Positions 17,171 through 24,679 of a stretch of DNA of 64,000 nt are shown in pieces; positions within the stretch are counted from its first letter, which is position 1; every line of letters begins with the position of its first letter. The stretch comes from Magnetovibrio sp. PR-2 (GTDB lineage Bacteria > Pseudomonadota > Alphaproteobacteria > Rhodospirillales > Magnetovibrionaceae): contig NZ_JBAHUR010000008.1 of assembly GCF_036689815.1 (NCBI RefSeq), positions 1 to 64,000 on the forward strand. Reading direction: 5' to 3'. The translations under genes were made by a program, and so were the position numbers. The notes below the pieces were generated by a model that was not told the DNA's origin, made no database searches, and was given only the letters and a program-made list of their open reading frames with translations.

Positions 17171-17602
17171 TTAACCCCAGCTTTGCAATGCAGCTAGGGT
17201 TGAATTTACAGTGTTGAGGTGATCCGCCTTTGTCGTTGTGGTCGGCGCAAGAGACTCTCGCGCATACCCCAGTTGTGAAAGGGCTGACGAATATTCTGCT
17301 CTGCGGTCATTCAGCTGATCACGTGATGTGGATTCCAAGCCTTCAAGGACGGCACCTGAAGACCCATCATCCGGGGCAACGCCGCCCGCTGCCATGCGAG
17401 CTCGATGACTAGCGGTTTGGCGTTTTAGACGGTCTTCCTCTTGACGCACCTCAGCATCGTGCTGGCGTTTGAGCGCGTTCGCCTGTGCTTGGGCTCGCTG
17501 TTCGTATTGTTGCTGAGCCTTTTTTTGGACTTTCTTTTGCTGCTGTGACTGTTGCATCATTGAGATAGCACTCATCGCCACCATGGTTTCTGTTCCACCC
17601 AT
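17171..17602 (-). CDS. Small internal virion protein (T7 gp14-like)
   Basis: 143 aa, very Gln/Lys/Arg-rich in the first 60 residues (MMQQSQQQKKVQKKAQQQY) and predicted to be a long helix, with an MGGTETMVAMSAISMM start that could be a short amphipathic anchor. Size, composition and position right after tail tubular B fit gp14-like ejection proteins. No gp15- or gp16-sized ejection proteins follow. Confidence 0.6.
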   Translation of the reverse strand: MGGTETMVAMSAISMMQQSQQQKKVQKKAQQQYEQRAQAQANALKRQHDAEVRQEEDRLKRQTASHRARMAAGGVAPDDGSSGAVLEGLESTSRDQLNDRRAEYSSALSQLGYARESLAPTTTTKADHLNTVNSTLAALQSWG

Positions 17603-17632
17603 AGGGATTCTCCTTTCAAATTAAATGAAACG

Positions 17633-19543
17633 TTATCCGTTTAAGCTGACTTCGCTCACAACCGATAACAACGTAAAGGGTAAGGGGGTGTCTTGTTCGA
17701 TCCGCCACAACGGTGCTATGGCATCTTTGCGCCACCCCAACGCACGCACCTTTTTGTCACCGCTGAACGGTTCGGGCGGTGCGTCGAAAACCACAGGTCC
17801 AAAGCGTTTAAACGGCACGATGTAATAGCCGCTCCCGACGTCAAGTCGCAGTGCCGGCGTATCGCGCAGACGGAAGCTAAATGAGATCGGACGAAACGTT
17901 CCGCCTTGTGTGCTGGAACTGTCGGTAGCTATGGTCAACGGCAACGGCTCGATGATATGGGTATAACCGAGCCCCATTTCGACGTTTTGCACCGGAGCCT
18001 CCAAAGTGACGCTGCCCCCAGAAACGGTAAAGTCACCCAAGACGGCACCATCACCGACGACCTTAACGGACAGACCTTCGAGATGATCCAATCCCGACCA
18101 TGTCGCCTTGCCGGTTTCATCTGAACCCTTTAAGGCTGCATCGAGATTGTAGTCATCGTCGAAGACTTCAAGAAGGTAAGTCTCATTGCGTTCGACCAAG
18201 ACATAAACGTCCGTGCCGACAACGGCCAAAGATACAATCTTTCCATCCGTTTGTTGGCGTGACCAGGCGGTTACTTTTTCGCGGCGATAAACCGTAAGCG
18301 ATGAGATCGTTCCATCCGCCATCACCGCATGAAGTTGCCTGCGCTGTTTATCATAATCTTGGTTGATCGGTCGGCTGACCATATGGCGTGATAAAATCGC
18401 CAAATCGCCCGACTGGTACGCTTGTTCCAAGTCGGTGAACAAGAATTCGCGCAACTCATCTTCAGCCCTGGATACATACAAAGTCGATCCATCGACATCC
18501 ACTGGGGGAATGGATCGGTCAATCGGCGAACCCACCCGCGTTTGACGATTGAGTTGAATGGAGCTTGGGGTCAAAGGACTACCCGAAACCATCCATTCCG
18601 CACCGGACGTAAACACTTGCAAGTGTCGGCCCGAAAACACCGCGCGAATGGCATTCACCTGATCGGACAAGATGGCAAATTCAATGGACTCGTCATCCAG
18701 ACCCGTACCCAGGTCAAAGTTATAAATGTCTGCCGACTTCGACATCCACAGACGGTTGGGACTATCGCGTGACCCGCCGATCACCAAACGGTCTTGGTGA
18801 AAACAGACGGTCACCGGCCAACCGCGCACTTCGGAAAAGGCTTGCTCTTCCCATTCCGTGGTCGCCGTGGTGTTGATCAATGCTTCGCGGACAATCGCCT
18901 GGACATGAGTTGCATCCGTGAACGTCGTGACCTCCAGCTCTTTCCCTTCAACACGCAGTCTCTTGCCAACGTGTTCTGCGACGAATACATCGGCTGACGC
19001 GGTCAAGTTGATGGTTGCCCCTTTGGCAGTACCACTCGGCTGTAGTGTGATCTCATCGTCAGCAAACTTGTGGTAGGGCTGATAGATGATGTCGTCTTTA
19101 GTGTAAAATGTCAGATCGGCAATGCTCCAATTACCATCCCCGTCCCGGGTGAGTTCCTTTGGTGGAATATCCGGGTGCGTGACGTAGAGCGTGTCCGCGC
19201 TTTGTACCCAGTAGAACTCTTTCGCTTGTTGTAAGGTCCAAGGTGCCGGGTCAATGGTCGTGAGTTTCGTGTCGTTCTCGAACACGTCCACCTTGGCCTC
19301 GCGAAACACCAACAAATAAGTCTGTTCGGTGTTGAACTCAAATGCCACAAGGCGGCCTTCTGTCTCCACCGTTTCGGCGTAACGCAAACCCGCACGGCGG
19401 CGCAAGCCACCCGTTGGCATCACAAAGATATTGCTCAGATTGCTCGCACCATTGTCATAGGCCTTGAGATCACCTCGCCCCGCAAGCTCCAACGAAACTT
19501 CACCCGCTGTAAAGCTGGTTTTATAGGTTTTGATATGTGCCAT
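17633..19543 (-). CDS. Tail tubular protein B (T7 gp12-like nozzle)
   Basis: 636 aa, starting MAHIKTYKTSFTAGEVSLEL, typical of podoviral nozzle proteins with ELAGRGDLKAYDNG and GGLRRRAGLRY. It forms the tip of the short tail. Its ATG overlaps the stop of the tail tubular A gene, and the gp14-like gene follows after 30 bp. Confidence 0.85.
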   Translation of the reverse strand: MAHIKTYKTSFTAGEVSLELAGRGDLKAYDNGASNLSNIFVMPTGGLRRRAGLRYAETVETEGRLVAFEFNTEQTYLLVFREAKVDVFENDTKLTTIDPAPWTLQQAKEFYWVQSADTLYVTHPDIPPKELTRDGDGNWSIADLTFYTKDDIIYQPYHKFADDEITLQPSGTAKGATINLTASADVFVAEHVGKRLRVEGKELEVTTFTDATHVQAIVREALINTTATTEWEEQAFSEVRGWPVTVCFHQDRLVIGGSRDSPNRLWMSKSADIYNFDLGTGLDDESIEFAILSDQVNAIRAVFSGRHLQVFTSGAEWMVSGSPLTPSSIQLNRQTRVGSPIDRSIPPVDVDGSTLYVSRAEDELREFLFTDLEQAYQSGDLAILSRHMVSRPINQDYDKQRRQLHAVMADGTISSLTVYRREKVTAWSRQQTDGKIVSLAVVGTDVYVLVERNETYLLEVFDDDYNLDAALKGSDETGKATWSGLDHLEGLSVKVVGDGAVLGDFTVSGGSVTLEAPVQNVEMGLGYTHIIEPLPLTIATDSSSTQGGTFRPISFSFRLRDTPALRLDVGSGYYIVPFKRFGPVVFDAPPEPFSGDKKVRALGWRKDAIAPLWRIEQDTPLPFTLLSVVSEVSLNG

Positions 19544-20109
19544 CAGCCACGCGCCTTTATCAAGGCGAAGTCTTCAATCGCTTGTGTGGTCTCTTGCATC
19601 GTATCGGTGATGCGGGCGCGCTTGGTTTCGGCCTCTGCAATTTTCAACAGGGTTTCTGCCCGCGACGTGCTATCGGTCAGGGGGATGCAGAACTCTGCCG
19701 CAAGACGTGAAATCAAAGCTTGATCGAAAAATGGTGGGAAGTCCGTTTCATCTGGACGAAAGACATAGCTCAGCACCACTTCCGGCACATTCGTATGCAA
19801 CCGCTTTTCTTGAATGCGGTAATCCAACCCATGCCCGCGCCCGGCCCCTGCGGACAAAACCCGCAAAAAATCGGACGGCATTTGAAACGCGTATTGATAA
19901 TCTGCAACCGGAGTGACGTCCAAGCGCGGCAAGGTCGTCTGAGCGGTCGCGAACGACCAGCTGTGCAAGGACAACAACGCATCGCGGATCGGTGAATAGA
20001 GAGAACTCGCAACTTCGGCTTCCGCCGTTCCTTCATCAAACGATGAAATGGAACGCGTGCCGATCTTCAACAGCGCGCGCGAGCACAGCGCAATGGAACT
20101 CAGTGCCAT
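19543..20109 (-). CDS. Tail tubular protein A (T7 gp11-like adaptor)
   Basis: 188 aa, almost all helical, with features of the podoviral adaptor: SIALCSRALLKIGTRSISSF at the start, SLHSWSFATAQ, and LAAEFCIPLTDSTSRAETLL. It forms the ring between portal and nozzle. It overlaps tail tubular B by 1 bp and follows the terminator at 20136-20165. Confidence 0.85.
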   Translation of the reverse strand: MALSSIALCSRALLKIGTRSISSFDEGTAEAEVASSLYSPIRDALLSLHSWSFATAQTTLPRLDVTPVADYQYAFQMPSDFLRVLSAGAGRGHGLDYRIQEKRLHTNVPEVVLSYVFRPDETDFPPFFDQALISRLAAEFCIPLTDSTSRAETLLKIAEAETKRARITDTMQETTQAIEDFALIKARG

Positions 20110-20135
20110 AACCTTTTCCTTTGTTTATGAGTAAA

Positions 20136-20165
20136 AGAAAAAAGGAGGCGCGTTCTGCGCCCCCT
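20136..20165 (-). terminator. Intrinsic terminator after the capsid module
   Basis: Minus strand: GGGGGCGC-AGAA-CGCGCCTCC hairpin followed by TTTTTTCTTTT. It lies between the 89-aa head protein and tail tubular A and probably lowers tail gene expression relative to capsid. Confidence 0.8.
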
Positions 20166-20176
20166 TTTCCTTGGGT

Positions 20177-20446
20177 TTAGTCGGTATCCGTAGACCCGAC
20201 AGCCGTCATGTCAGCAACATCGACCACACCGGACGCATTGGCGTTGACCAGGTAGAACCCGGACGCCGGCGTGCCGTCTGTGTCGGTGTTGGCAACGATG
20301 ATGTCACCAACACGCAACATGTCAGCGGCTTCGTTGAAGTAACCCGACGTATCGACATCGCTGCCGGCGTCGGTGGTGGTGTAATGCCAAAGGGTGAACC
20401 CATTGGCGTAAGCGAGAACGCTTAGATCTTTAGAAGCATAAGCCAT
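20177..20446 (-). CDS. Small head-associated phage protein
   Basis: 89 aa, beta-rich (WHYTTTDAGSDVDTSGYFNEA, cited in part; GDIIVANTDTDG; GFYLVNAN). It follows the capsid gene by 12 bp, a place where podoviruses of the BPP-1 group encode a small head or decoration protein. No catalytic motif. Its GTG/ATG start has a good AAGGAG site (ACCTCCTT on the plus strand). Confidence 0.65.
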   Translation of the reverse strand: MAYASKDLSVLAYANGFTLWHYTTTDAGSDVDTSGYFNEAADMLRVGDIIVANTDTDGTPASGFYLVNANASGVVDVADMTAVGSTDTD

Positions 20447-20458
20447 GTGTGAACCTCC

Positions 20459-21280
20459 TTAGGCTTCCAGGCAGCGCATGGACACGACACCGGAGGTATC
20501 GATCAGGCCCGCGCCCTGGCTCATGGAGTTATTGACAAAGTGCGCGGCGCGATCGCCGTGCCAGGTGACGTCGGTTTTCACATCTGCACCGATGGCATGG
20601 CCGACGGCGGATTTGTGATACCAGTAGCAATAACGGATGTTGGAACCGTCCTTCGTGAGACCCGAATGCGGCATCCACAAAGCACCCAGCCAGCGTTTGG
20701 CCTGCGTGCCTTTCCACGGAAGGTCGTCGTCGCCGATGTATTGGCTGTCGGCGAACTCTTGGATGTTCAACAGATCCGACCATTGCTTCCAGCCGACGAT
20801 GGCAAAACGTTCGCCATCATCCGGCACGTCGGCTTCACCCAACATTTCAAATGCACTCAGAACTTTGTCTCTGGTCAAGCCATCCGCACCGGTGCCGGCG
20901 TAGTTGGTGGACTTGTCCATTTCGCTGATGATCAGCTCGTCGGTCTTGCGGCCCAATGCATAAGCACCGGCTTTGGCCACGACTTGCTGTTCGTTGATGT
21001 TGGTTTTCAGCTCGTCCAATTGATCGACCCAGTCGCCGGCGTAGTAGTCGTACAGGCTCACTTCGATGGGCGTGTGATCGACGTTCATTACCGGAACTTT
21101 GCCGTGACGGGCTTTGGTGGACGCGGTCCCTTTACCCACCTTTTGGAAGGTGGTGCTGGAACCAACGATGTTGTCCTTGCCACGCACGGTGTTGCGCAAC
21201 TTGGAACCCATTTGCTGGTATTGCAAATGCACTTCCGCCTGGAAATGGCGGACGAATGACTGATCGACGGTCGTCGACAT
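20459..21280 (-). CDS. Major capsid protein
   Basis: 273 aa, HK97-like phage coat type by length and motifs (DQSFVRHFQAEVHLQYQQMG near the start, SLYDYYAGDWVDQLD, FAIVGWKQWSDLL, ending GVVSMRCLEA). It forms the head. ATG at 21280 has AAGGAG 7 nt upstream. It is separated from its scaffold gene (27289-27963) by a 5.8-kb toxin block, whereas podoviruses usually keep the two adjacent. A terminator and an inverted repeat lie in its leader. Confidence 0.85.
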   Translation of the reverse strand: MSTTVDQSFVRHFQAEVHLQYQQMGSKLRNTVRGKDNIVGSSTTFQKVGKGTASTKARHGKVPVMNVDHTPIEVSLYDYYAGDWVDQLDELKTNINEQQVVAKAGAYALGRKTDELIISEMDKSTNYAGTGADGLTRDKVLSAFEMLGEADVPDDGERFAIVGWKQWSDLLNIQEFADSQYIGDDDLPWKGTQAKRWLGALWMPHSGLTKDGSNIRYCYWYHKSAVGHAIGADVKTDVTWHGDRAAHFVNNSMSQGAGLIDTSGVVSMRCLEA

Positions 21281-21337
21281 ATCTGTCTCCTTATATCAAT
21301 GTTGATTGTGGTTAAGCGCCGTCGCGACCGGGGTTAT

Positions 21338-21371
21338 GGGAAGCCGCCCGGGTATAAAATTCCGGCTTCCC
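21338..21371. repeat. Nine-bp inverted repeat in the capsid leader
   Basis: GGGAAGCCG and CGGCTTCCC, perfect arms with a 16-nt spacer, 58 bp upstream of the capsid start. No T-run follows on either strand, so it is not a terminator. It could be a regulatory hairpin in the capsid mRNA leader. Confidence 0.5.
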
Positions 21372-21410
21372 GCCCACGGTCCGACTGGCAAAGTTCCTCG
21401 GGCCGCGCAC

Positions 21411-21439
21411 AAAAAAACCGAGCCTCTTTCAAGGCCCGG
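21411..21439 (-). terminator. Intrinsic terminator between the toxin block and the capsid gene
   Basis: Minus strand: CCGGGCCTT-GAAA-GAGGCTCGG stem with two G-T pairs, then seven T. It ends transcription coming from the displaced toxin at 22162-23535 before the capsid gene, and pairs with the terminator at 27145-27188 to bracket the toxin block. Confidence 0.8.
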
Positions 21440-21547
21440 CAGTTAATGCCCACACGGTTATCCGCTGGAAAATGGGTGTTTGAAAATCACCTAATGAATA
21501 AACTGAAGTGTTGTAAGCGGACGAAAGGCAATTTATCCTTTCGCCCC

Positions 21548-22165
21548 ATGGGTGATGTTGTTCGTTTCCTCCTTTTGTCGTGTTGGGTTGTCGTCGGTTT
21601 GTCCGGCCCATCCACAGCCGAGCCCACCCTGCCCGCCAACGCTGATGCGTTGGTAGAGGAAGGCATTGCCGCCTATGGCGCCGAAGACTATCAACGCGCC
21701 AAGGACATCTTGTTGCCATTGGCTGAGGCCGGGCATCCGGAAGCCATGCACCGGATAGGTCGACTATATGATGGCAAAGGTGTGTTCCCACACGATCCGA
21801 AAACCGAATGCGACTGGTATGAAAAAGCCGCAAACAAAGGGCTCGCCAAGTCTATGCATAACATGGGAGTGTGTTATGATGGCTTTGGTCGAGACGATGA
21901 TATAGCCCAAGAACGAGCATGGTTACTAAAAGCGGCAGAAAAAGGCTTTGTCTCCTCGATGATTAACCTAGCCGCCTTAGACCCAAAAAAAGGTACGGAA
22001 TACCTTTTCTGGATGGAAAACGCCCAAAAGAACAACAGTAGCTATGCAAGAGTCAGTCTATGGCTACATGGATACAAAGAAAACTCACAAATGAGCTTCT
22101 TTGACTTCGCCTGTGTGTCATGGAAGGTCATACTCATGAAAGGCAACAAACTTAGCTGCGATTAA
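21548..22165 (+). CDS. Secreted Sel1-repeat protein, possible periplasmic immunity partner
   Basis: About 205 aa, with a signal-peptide-like start (VRFLLLSCWVVVGLSGPSTAEP) and then Sel1/TPR-like repeats (YGAEDYQRAKDILLPLAEAG, HPEAMHRIGRLYDG, GLAKSMHNMGVCYDG, GFVSSMINLAALD). It is the only plus-strand gene inside the structural region and converges with the displaced toxin at 22162-23535, overlapping its stop by 3 bp. Sel1-repeat proteins serve as periplasmic immunity to some lipase effectors; that role here is inference. The start is uncertain: the frame is open upstream (ATG at 21494 and 21299) and none has a clear ribosome site; 21548 best exposes the signal peptide. Confidence 0.6.
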   Translation: MGDVVRFLLLSCWVVVGLSGPSTAEPTLPANADALVEEGIAAYGAEDYQRAKDILLPLAEAGHPEAMHRIGRLYDGKGVFPHDPKTECDWYEKAANKGLAKSMHNMGVCYDGFGRDDDIAQERAWLLKAAEKGFVSSMINLAALDPKKGTEYLFWMENAQKNNSSYARVSLWLHGYKENSQMSFFDFACVSWKVILMKGNKLSCD

Positions 22166-23535
22166 TCTCCTTTACCTGCTTTCGGATTCTCGTCATCTTT
22201 CTCTGCCAACCAATCCATCGTTTTCTCAAAACCTTTTGAAATGGCTTCTTCAGCAGACGTTGACAGAAGGTTCACATTCACACCGATTTTGTTAAATAAC
22301 GAGCTGTATCGACCAGCAATGCTGCCGATTTTACCGACACGATCGGAGAGCAGGTCTCGTGTGACTCCATATGTCATGCCGATGCGCGCTTCTCGACCCG
22401 TTACATTGTTGCGGTGAAGGTTTTCTTTCGTTTCCCCAATCGTTGCCATCAAGCCTGGTGCTAATGCACTCATTTCAATCGCAAACGTTCCGACGTCACC
22501 GACCGTCTGTCCAATTTTTGAAGCACCAGGGCTTTTCTTGGATGTTTCAAGCAGATTGCGTTGCCAAGATCGTTGCCGGTCAACAGCATCCCAATCCACA
22601 GTTCGTTCCAAACCAAACCAGCCAAGCGGCACATTCAAACCCGGGTTTATAAGCGTATTGATGCCCATACCCATTCTTGTCCAACTGTCCGATAACTTGC
22701 TTGTTGCCGCGCGAGACAAATCAACTGCGCTCGTCGTCGCGGGCGCAGCGACATCGTTGATCAAATCAATGCTGGGGCGATTAATACCAAAGGTCGCGGA
22801 GTTTCGCTTATTCTGCCCCGTGACAGGTGAAGCCAAAAGGCCATCTTTTGACGTTAATGCTTTTGTGCTCGGCAGACTGTTGTAGAGGCTCGCGAGTTGT
22901 TGACCGCGTGCACTTACACCTGCTCTCGGATCAATTGATTGTTTAATATCCGACTTCAAACCGGCCAACAGGCCATCACCCGTGTTGGTGTATCCGTAGG
23001 CCGGATGATGCTCTTTCGCAATCTCTGTTCTGCGGCCCTGGTCCGTCAGGCCATAAGCCGGGTGGAACTCTTTGGACTTACGGGCTTTGTCTTGTGCCGC
23101 TGCGATTTGGCTGAACATTCCTTTCATGACCGCCTCTTCTTCTTTTTGTTTTTTCTCTTCGGCTTTGACTCGGTCTGTCTCAACCTTGGCTTTCGCGGCC
23201 TGCATCTTATCAATGTCGGCTTGCGACAGGGTGTGACGTGAGGCGATGGGGGCCTTGGTCGGGTCAACCGTGTAAGCGAGTGTGCCCGCCGCCGGAGACT
23301 TCGCTGCATTTGGCCCCGGCTTCCCGCTTTGCGCCAAAGAGCCCATTTGTGTCTGTGCAATGGAGGACCCTTTATTGACCGAGTTGCCCATGACGTCCAC
23401 GTCTTCAACGGGCGCTTCTGGCTCTGGGGTGATTTGGCTCAGCTTGCCCACGACGGACGCGCTTGCGGCGGTCATCGGGCTGCTGAGTGCCGAGGACTGA
23501 CGTTCCACCGTCAAACCGTTGTCCAGCGTTTGCAT
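22162..23535 (-). CDS. Displaced (orphan) cargo toxin of array 2
   Basis: 457 aa from an ATG (MQTLDNG) inside a longer homology to the cargo protein at 24679-26742. The shared part includes a Lys/Glu-rich coiled coil (AKVETDRVKAEEKKQKEEEA) and EFHPAYGLTDQ / EHHPAYGYT repeats. It then diverges after LASLYNSLP into a unique Ala/Gly/Leu-rich tail of about 220 aa with hydrophobic helices (TFAIEMSALAPGLMATIG). No catalytic motif is recognised. Homology extends upstream to about 23689 without a start codon and with an internal in-frame deletion of the TLGYNDFLPGG region, so it is a displaced cassette. Its matched immunity gene may be the convergent Sel1 gene. Confidence 0.68.
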   Translation of the reverse strand: MQTLDNGLTVERQSSALSSPMTAASASVVGKLSQITPEPEAPVEDVDVMGNSVNKGSSIAQTQMGSLAQSGKPGPNAAKSPAAGTLAYTVDPTKAPIASRHTLSQADIDKMQAAKAKVETDRVKAEEKKQKEEEAVMKGMFSQIAAAQDKARKSKEFHPAYGLTDQGRRTEIAKEHHPAYGYTNTGDGLLAGLKSDIKQSIDPRAGVSARGQQLASLYNSLPSTKALTSKDGLLASPVTGQNKRNSATFGINRPSIDLINDVAAPATTSAVDLSRAATSKLSDSWTRMGMGINTLINPGLNVPLGWFGLERTVDWDAVDRQRSWQRNLLETSKKSPGASKIGQTVGDVGTFAIEMSALAPGLMATIGETKENLHRNNVTGREARIGMTYGVTRDLLSDRVGKIGSIAGRYSSLFNKIGVNVNLLSTSAEEAISKGFEKTMDWLAEKDDENPKAGKGD

Positions 23536-23689
23536 ATGACCTTGGTTAAAGGCGCGGTCAAGATTGGCTGAGCGTGCACGCGCGACGCGTTCATCGCTGA
23601 CGGTTGGGTTTTGAGCATTCCAACTGTCGCGACGCGTACCATCCCAACCGCCGGACTTTGGGCCGTTTGTATCAAAGGGAGGAGAGTAT
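23536..23689 (-). other. Untranslated 5' remnant of the displaced array-2 cassette
   Basis: The minus frame continues the array-2 backbone upstream of MQTLDNG (NGPKSGGWDG, RRDSWNAQNP, VSDERVARAR) to an in-frame TGA near 23701, with no start codon. Beyond it, to 23866, lie AT-rich repeats and the array-2 boundary element, with no gene. Confidence 0.65.
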
Positions 23690-23768
23690 CATGTCGGTCG
23701 GAGTAGATTGATTTACTCAATCCTCTTCAGGGTCTCGCTCCTTATTGATCGCTATTTCCAAATCAATT

Positions 23769-23838
23769 CAAATCAATTTACTCTGACCCCTTGATATGCT
23801 GACCCCTTGATATGCTGACCCCTTGATATGGACGCCGT
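23769..23838 (-). repeat. Boundary element copy 9 plus 16-bp tandem repeats
   Basis: Minus-strand GGGGTCAGAGTAAATTGA at 23769-23790, preceded by two perfect 16-bp units (GGGGTCAGCATATCAA, 23791-23822) and a degenerate third. It separates the DUF4279-like immunity gene from the displaced toxin remnant, in the same place as in array 1, although the toxin backbones are unrelated. Confidence 0.8.
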
Positions 23839-23866
23839 TGATACTGACCCCATTAATATGGCACCA

Positions 23867-24679
23867 TCACATTGACTCAGGAATGAAATCTGATGTCTCC
23901 ATGATGACGGATGCACCATAGGTTCCAATTAATTTTAATACATCATGAGTTAAAATTGGTACGGTTTGCCCGCTTGCACCATACCATACAATACGAAGCT
24001 GTACGTCAGCAGAGGTTTCACGCACAAAACCCAACCATTCAGGAGTTGCGGGGCCCAGTTTGACGAGCACGTCTTTCACAACTTGAACAACATCCACACT
24101 GTCACATGAATCATCTATACTCATGACCCAAGCATTGTTTTGACGATACCCCCGAACCTCCCCTCTTGTGATGATTGGATCACCTTTAAAAACAACAGTT
24201 GTGGGTTCTCCCCAATAATCAGTAACACGATTTGGATCGGGACCGTAGACGCCAAAAGAGACAAGCCCCATGTCAGCACGTGAATGTCCATGGTCCCAAT
24301 CACTTTCTACTGTGACATGCATTCCTGGAAAATATAAAAAACCAAGATCCTCCGGTCGCACTTGTGGTGATGGCGCGCCAAGACATCCAACCCACTTTAC
24401 GGTAAGTGATATACGCGCCTGCGAAAAAGCCAAGGCCTTTAACGTTTCAGTATCATCCTCAAGGAGGTCCTGCAAAACGCTAACATGATCTCGCCAGTCG
24501 TTTCCGTAAAAAAAATCAGAAACATCAAGCTCTGCGATGCGAGCCAAATTTTTTGCATTCGAACGCCTTCGGTAGAAGGACAATTGTTCCAGCAAAACGT
24601 CGGGTGTCTTCGCTTCAGCATCGATAGTAAAAAGAACATTCACATACTGAGCATCTTCATATTTGCAAAACATGATCAT
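23867..24679 (-). CDS. DUF4279-like protein, predicted cytoplasmic immunity protein for the toxin at 24679-26742
   Basis: 270 aa, soluble, with no signal or membrane segment. The C-terminal part (LGPATPEWLGF, VQLRIVWYGASGQTVPILTHDVLKLIGTYGASVIME, cited in part) resembles DUF4279, a domain common in immunity-like and contact-inhibition loci. The first 130 residues also show a beta-rich pattern, perhaps a second related unit. It overlaps the toxin stop by 1 bp (TAATG), so they are translationally coupled. A cytoplasmic immunity protein suggests a cytoplasmic target such as nucleic acid or a cofactor, in contrast with array 1. Confidence 0.65.
   Translation of the reverse strand: MIMFCKYEDAQYVNVLFTIDAEAKTPDVLLEQLSFYRRRSNAKNLARIAELDVSDFFYGNDWRDHVSVLQDLLEDDTETLKALAFSQARISLTVKWVGCLGAPSPQVRPEDLGFLYFPGMHVTVESDWDHGHSRADMGLVSFGVYGPDPNRVTDYWGEPTTVVFKGDPIITRGEVRGYRQNNAWVMSIDDSCDSVDVVQVVKDVLVKLGPATPEWLGFVRETSADVQLRIVWYGASGQTVPILTHDVLKLIGTYGASVIMETSDFIPESM

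Noticed and set aside
23769-23838. CRISPR-like array
   Set aside because: The repeats are 16-bp units directly in tandem without spacers, and there are no cas genes.
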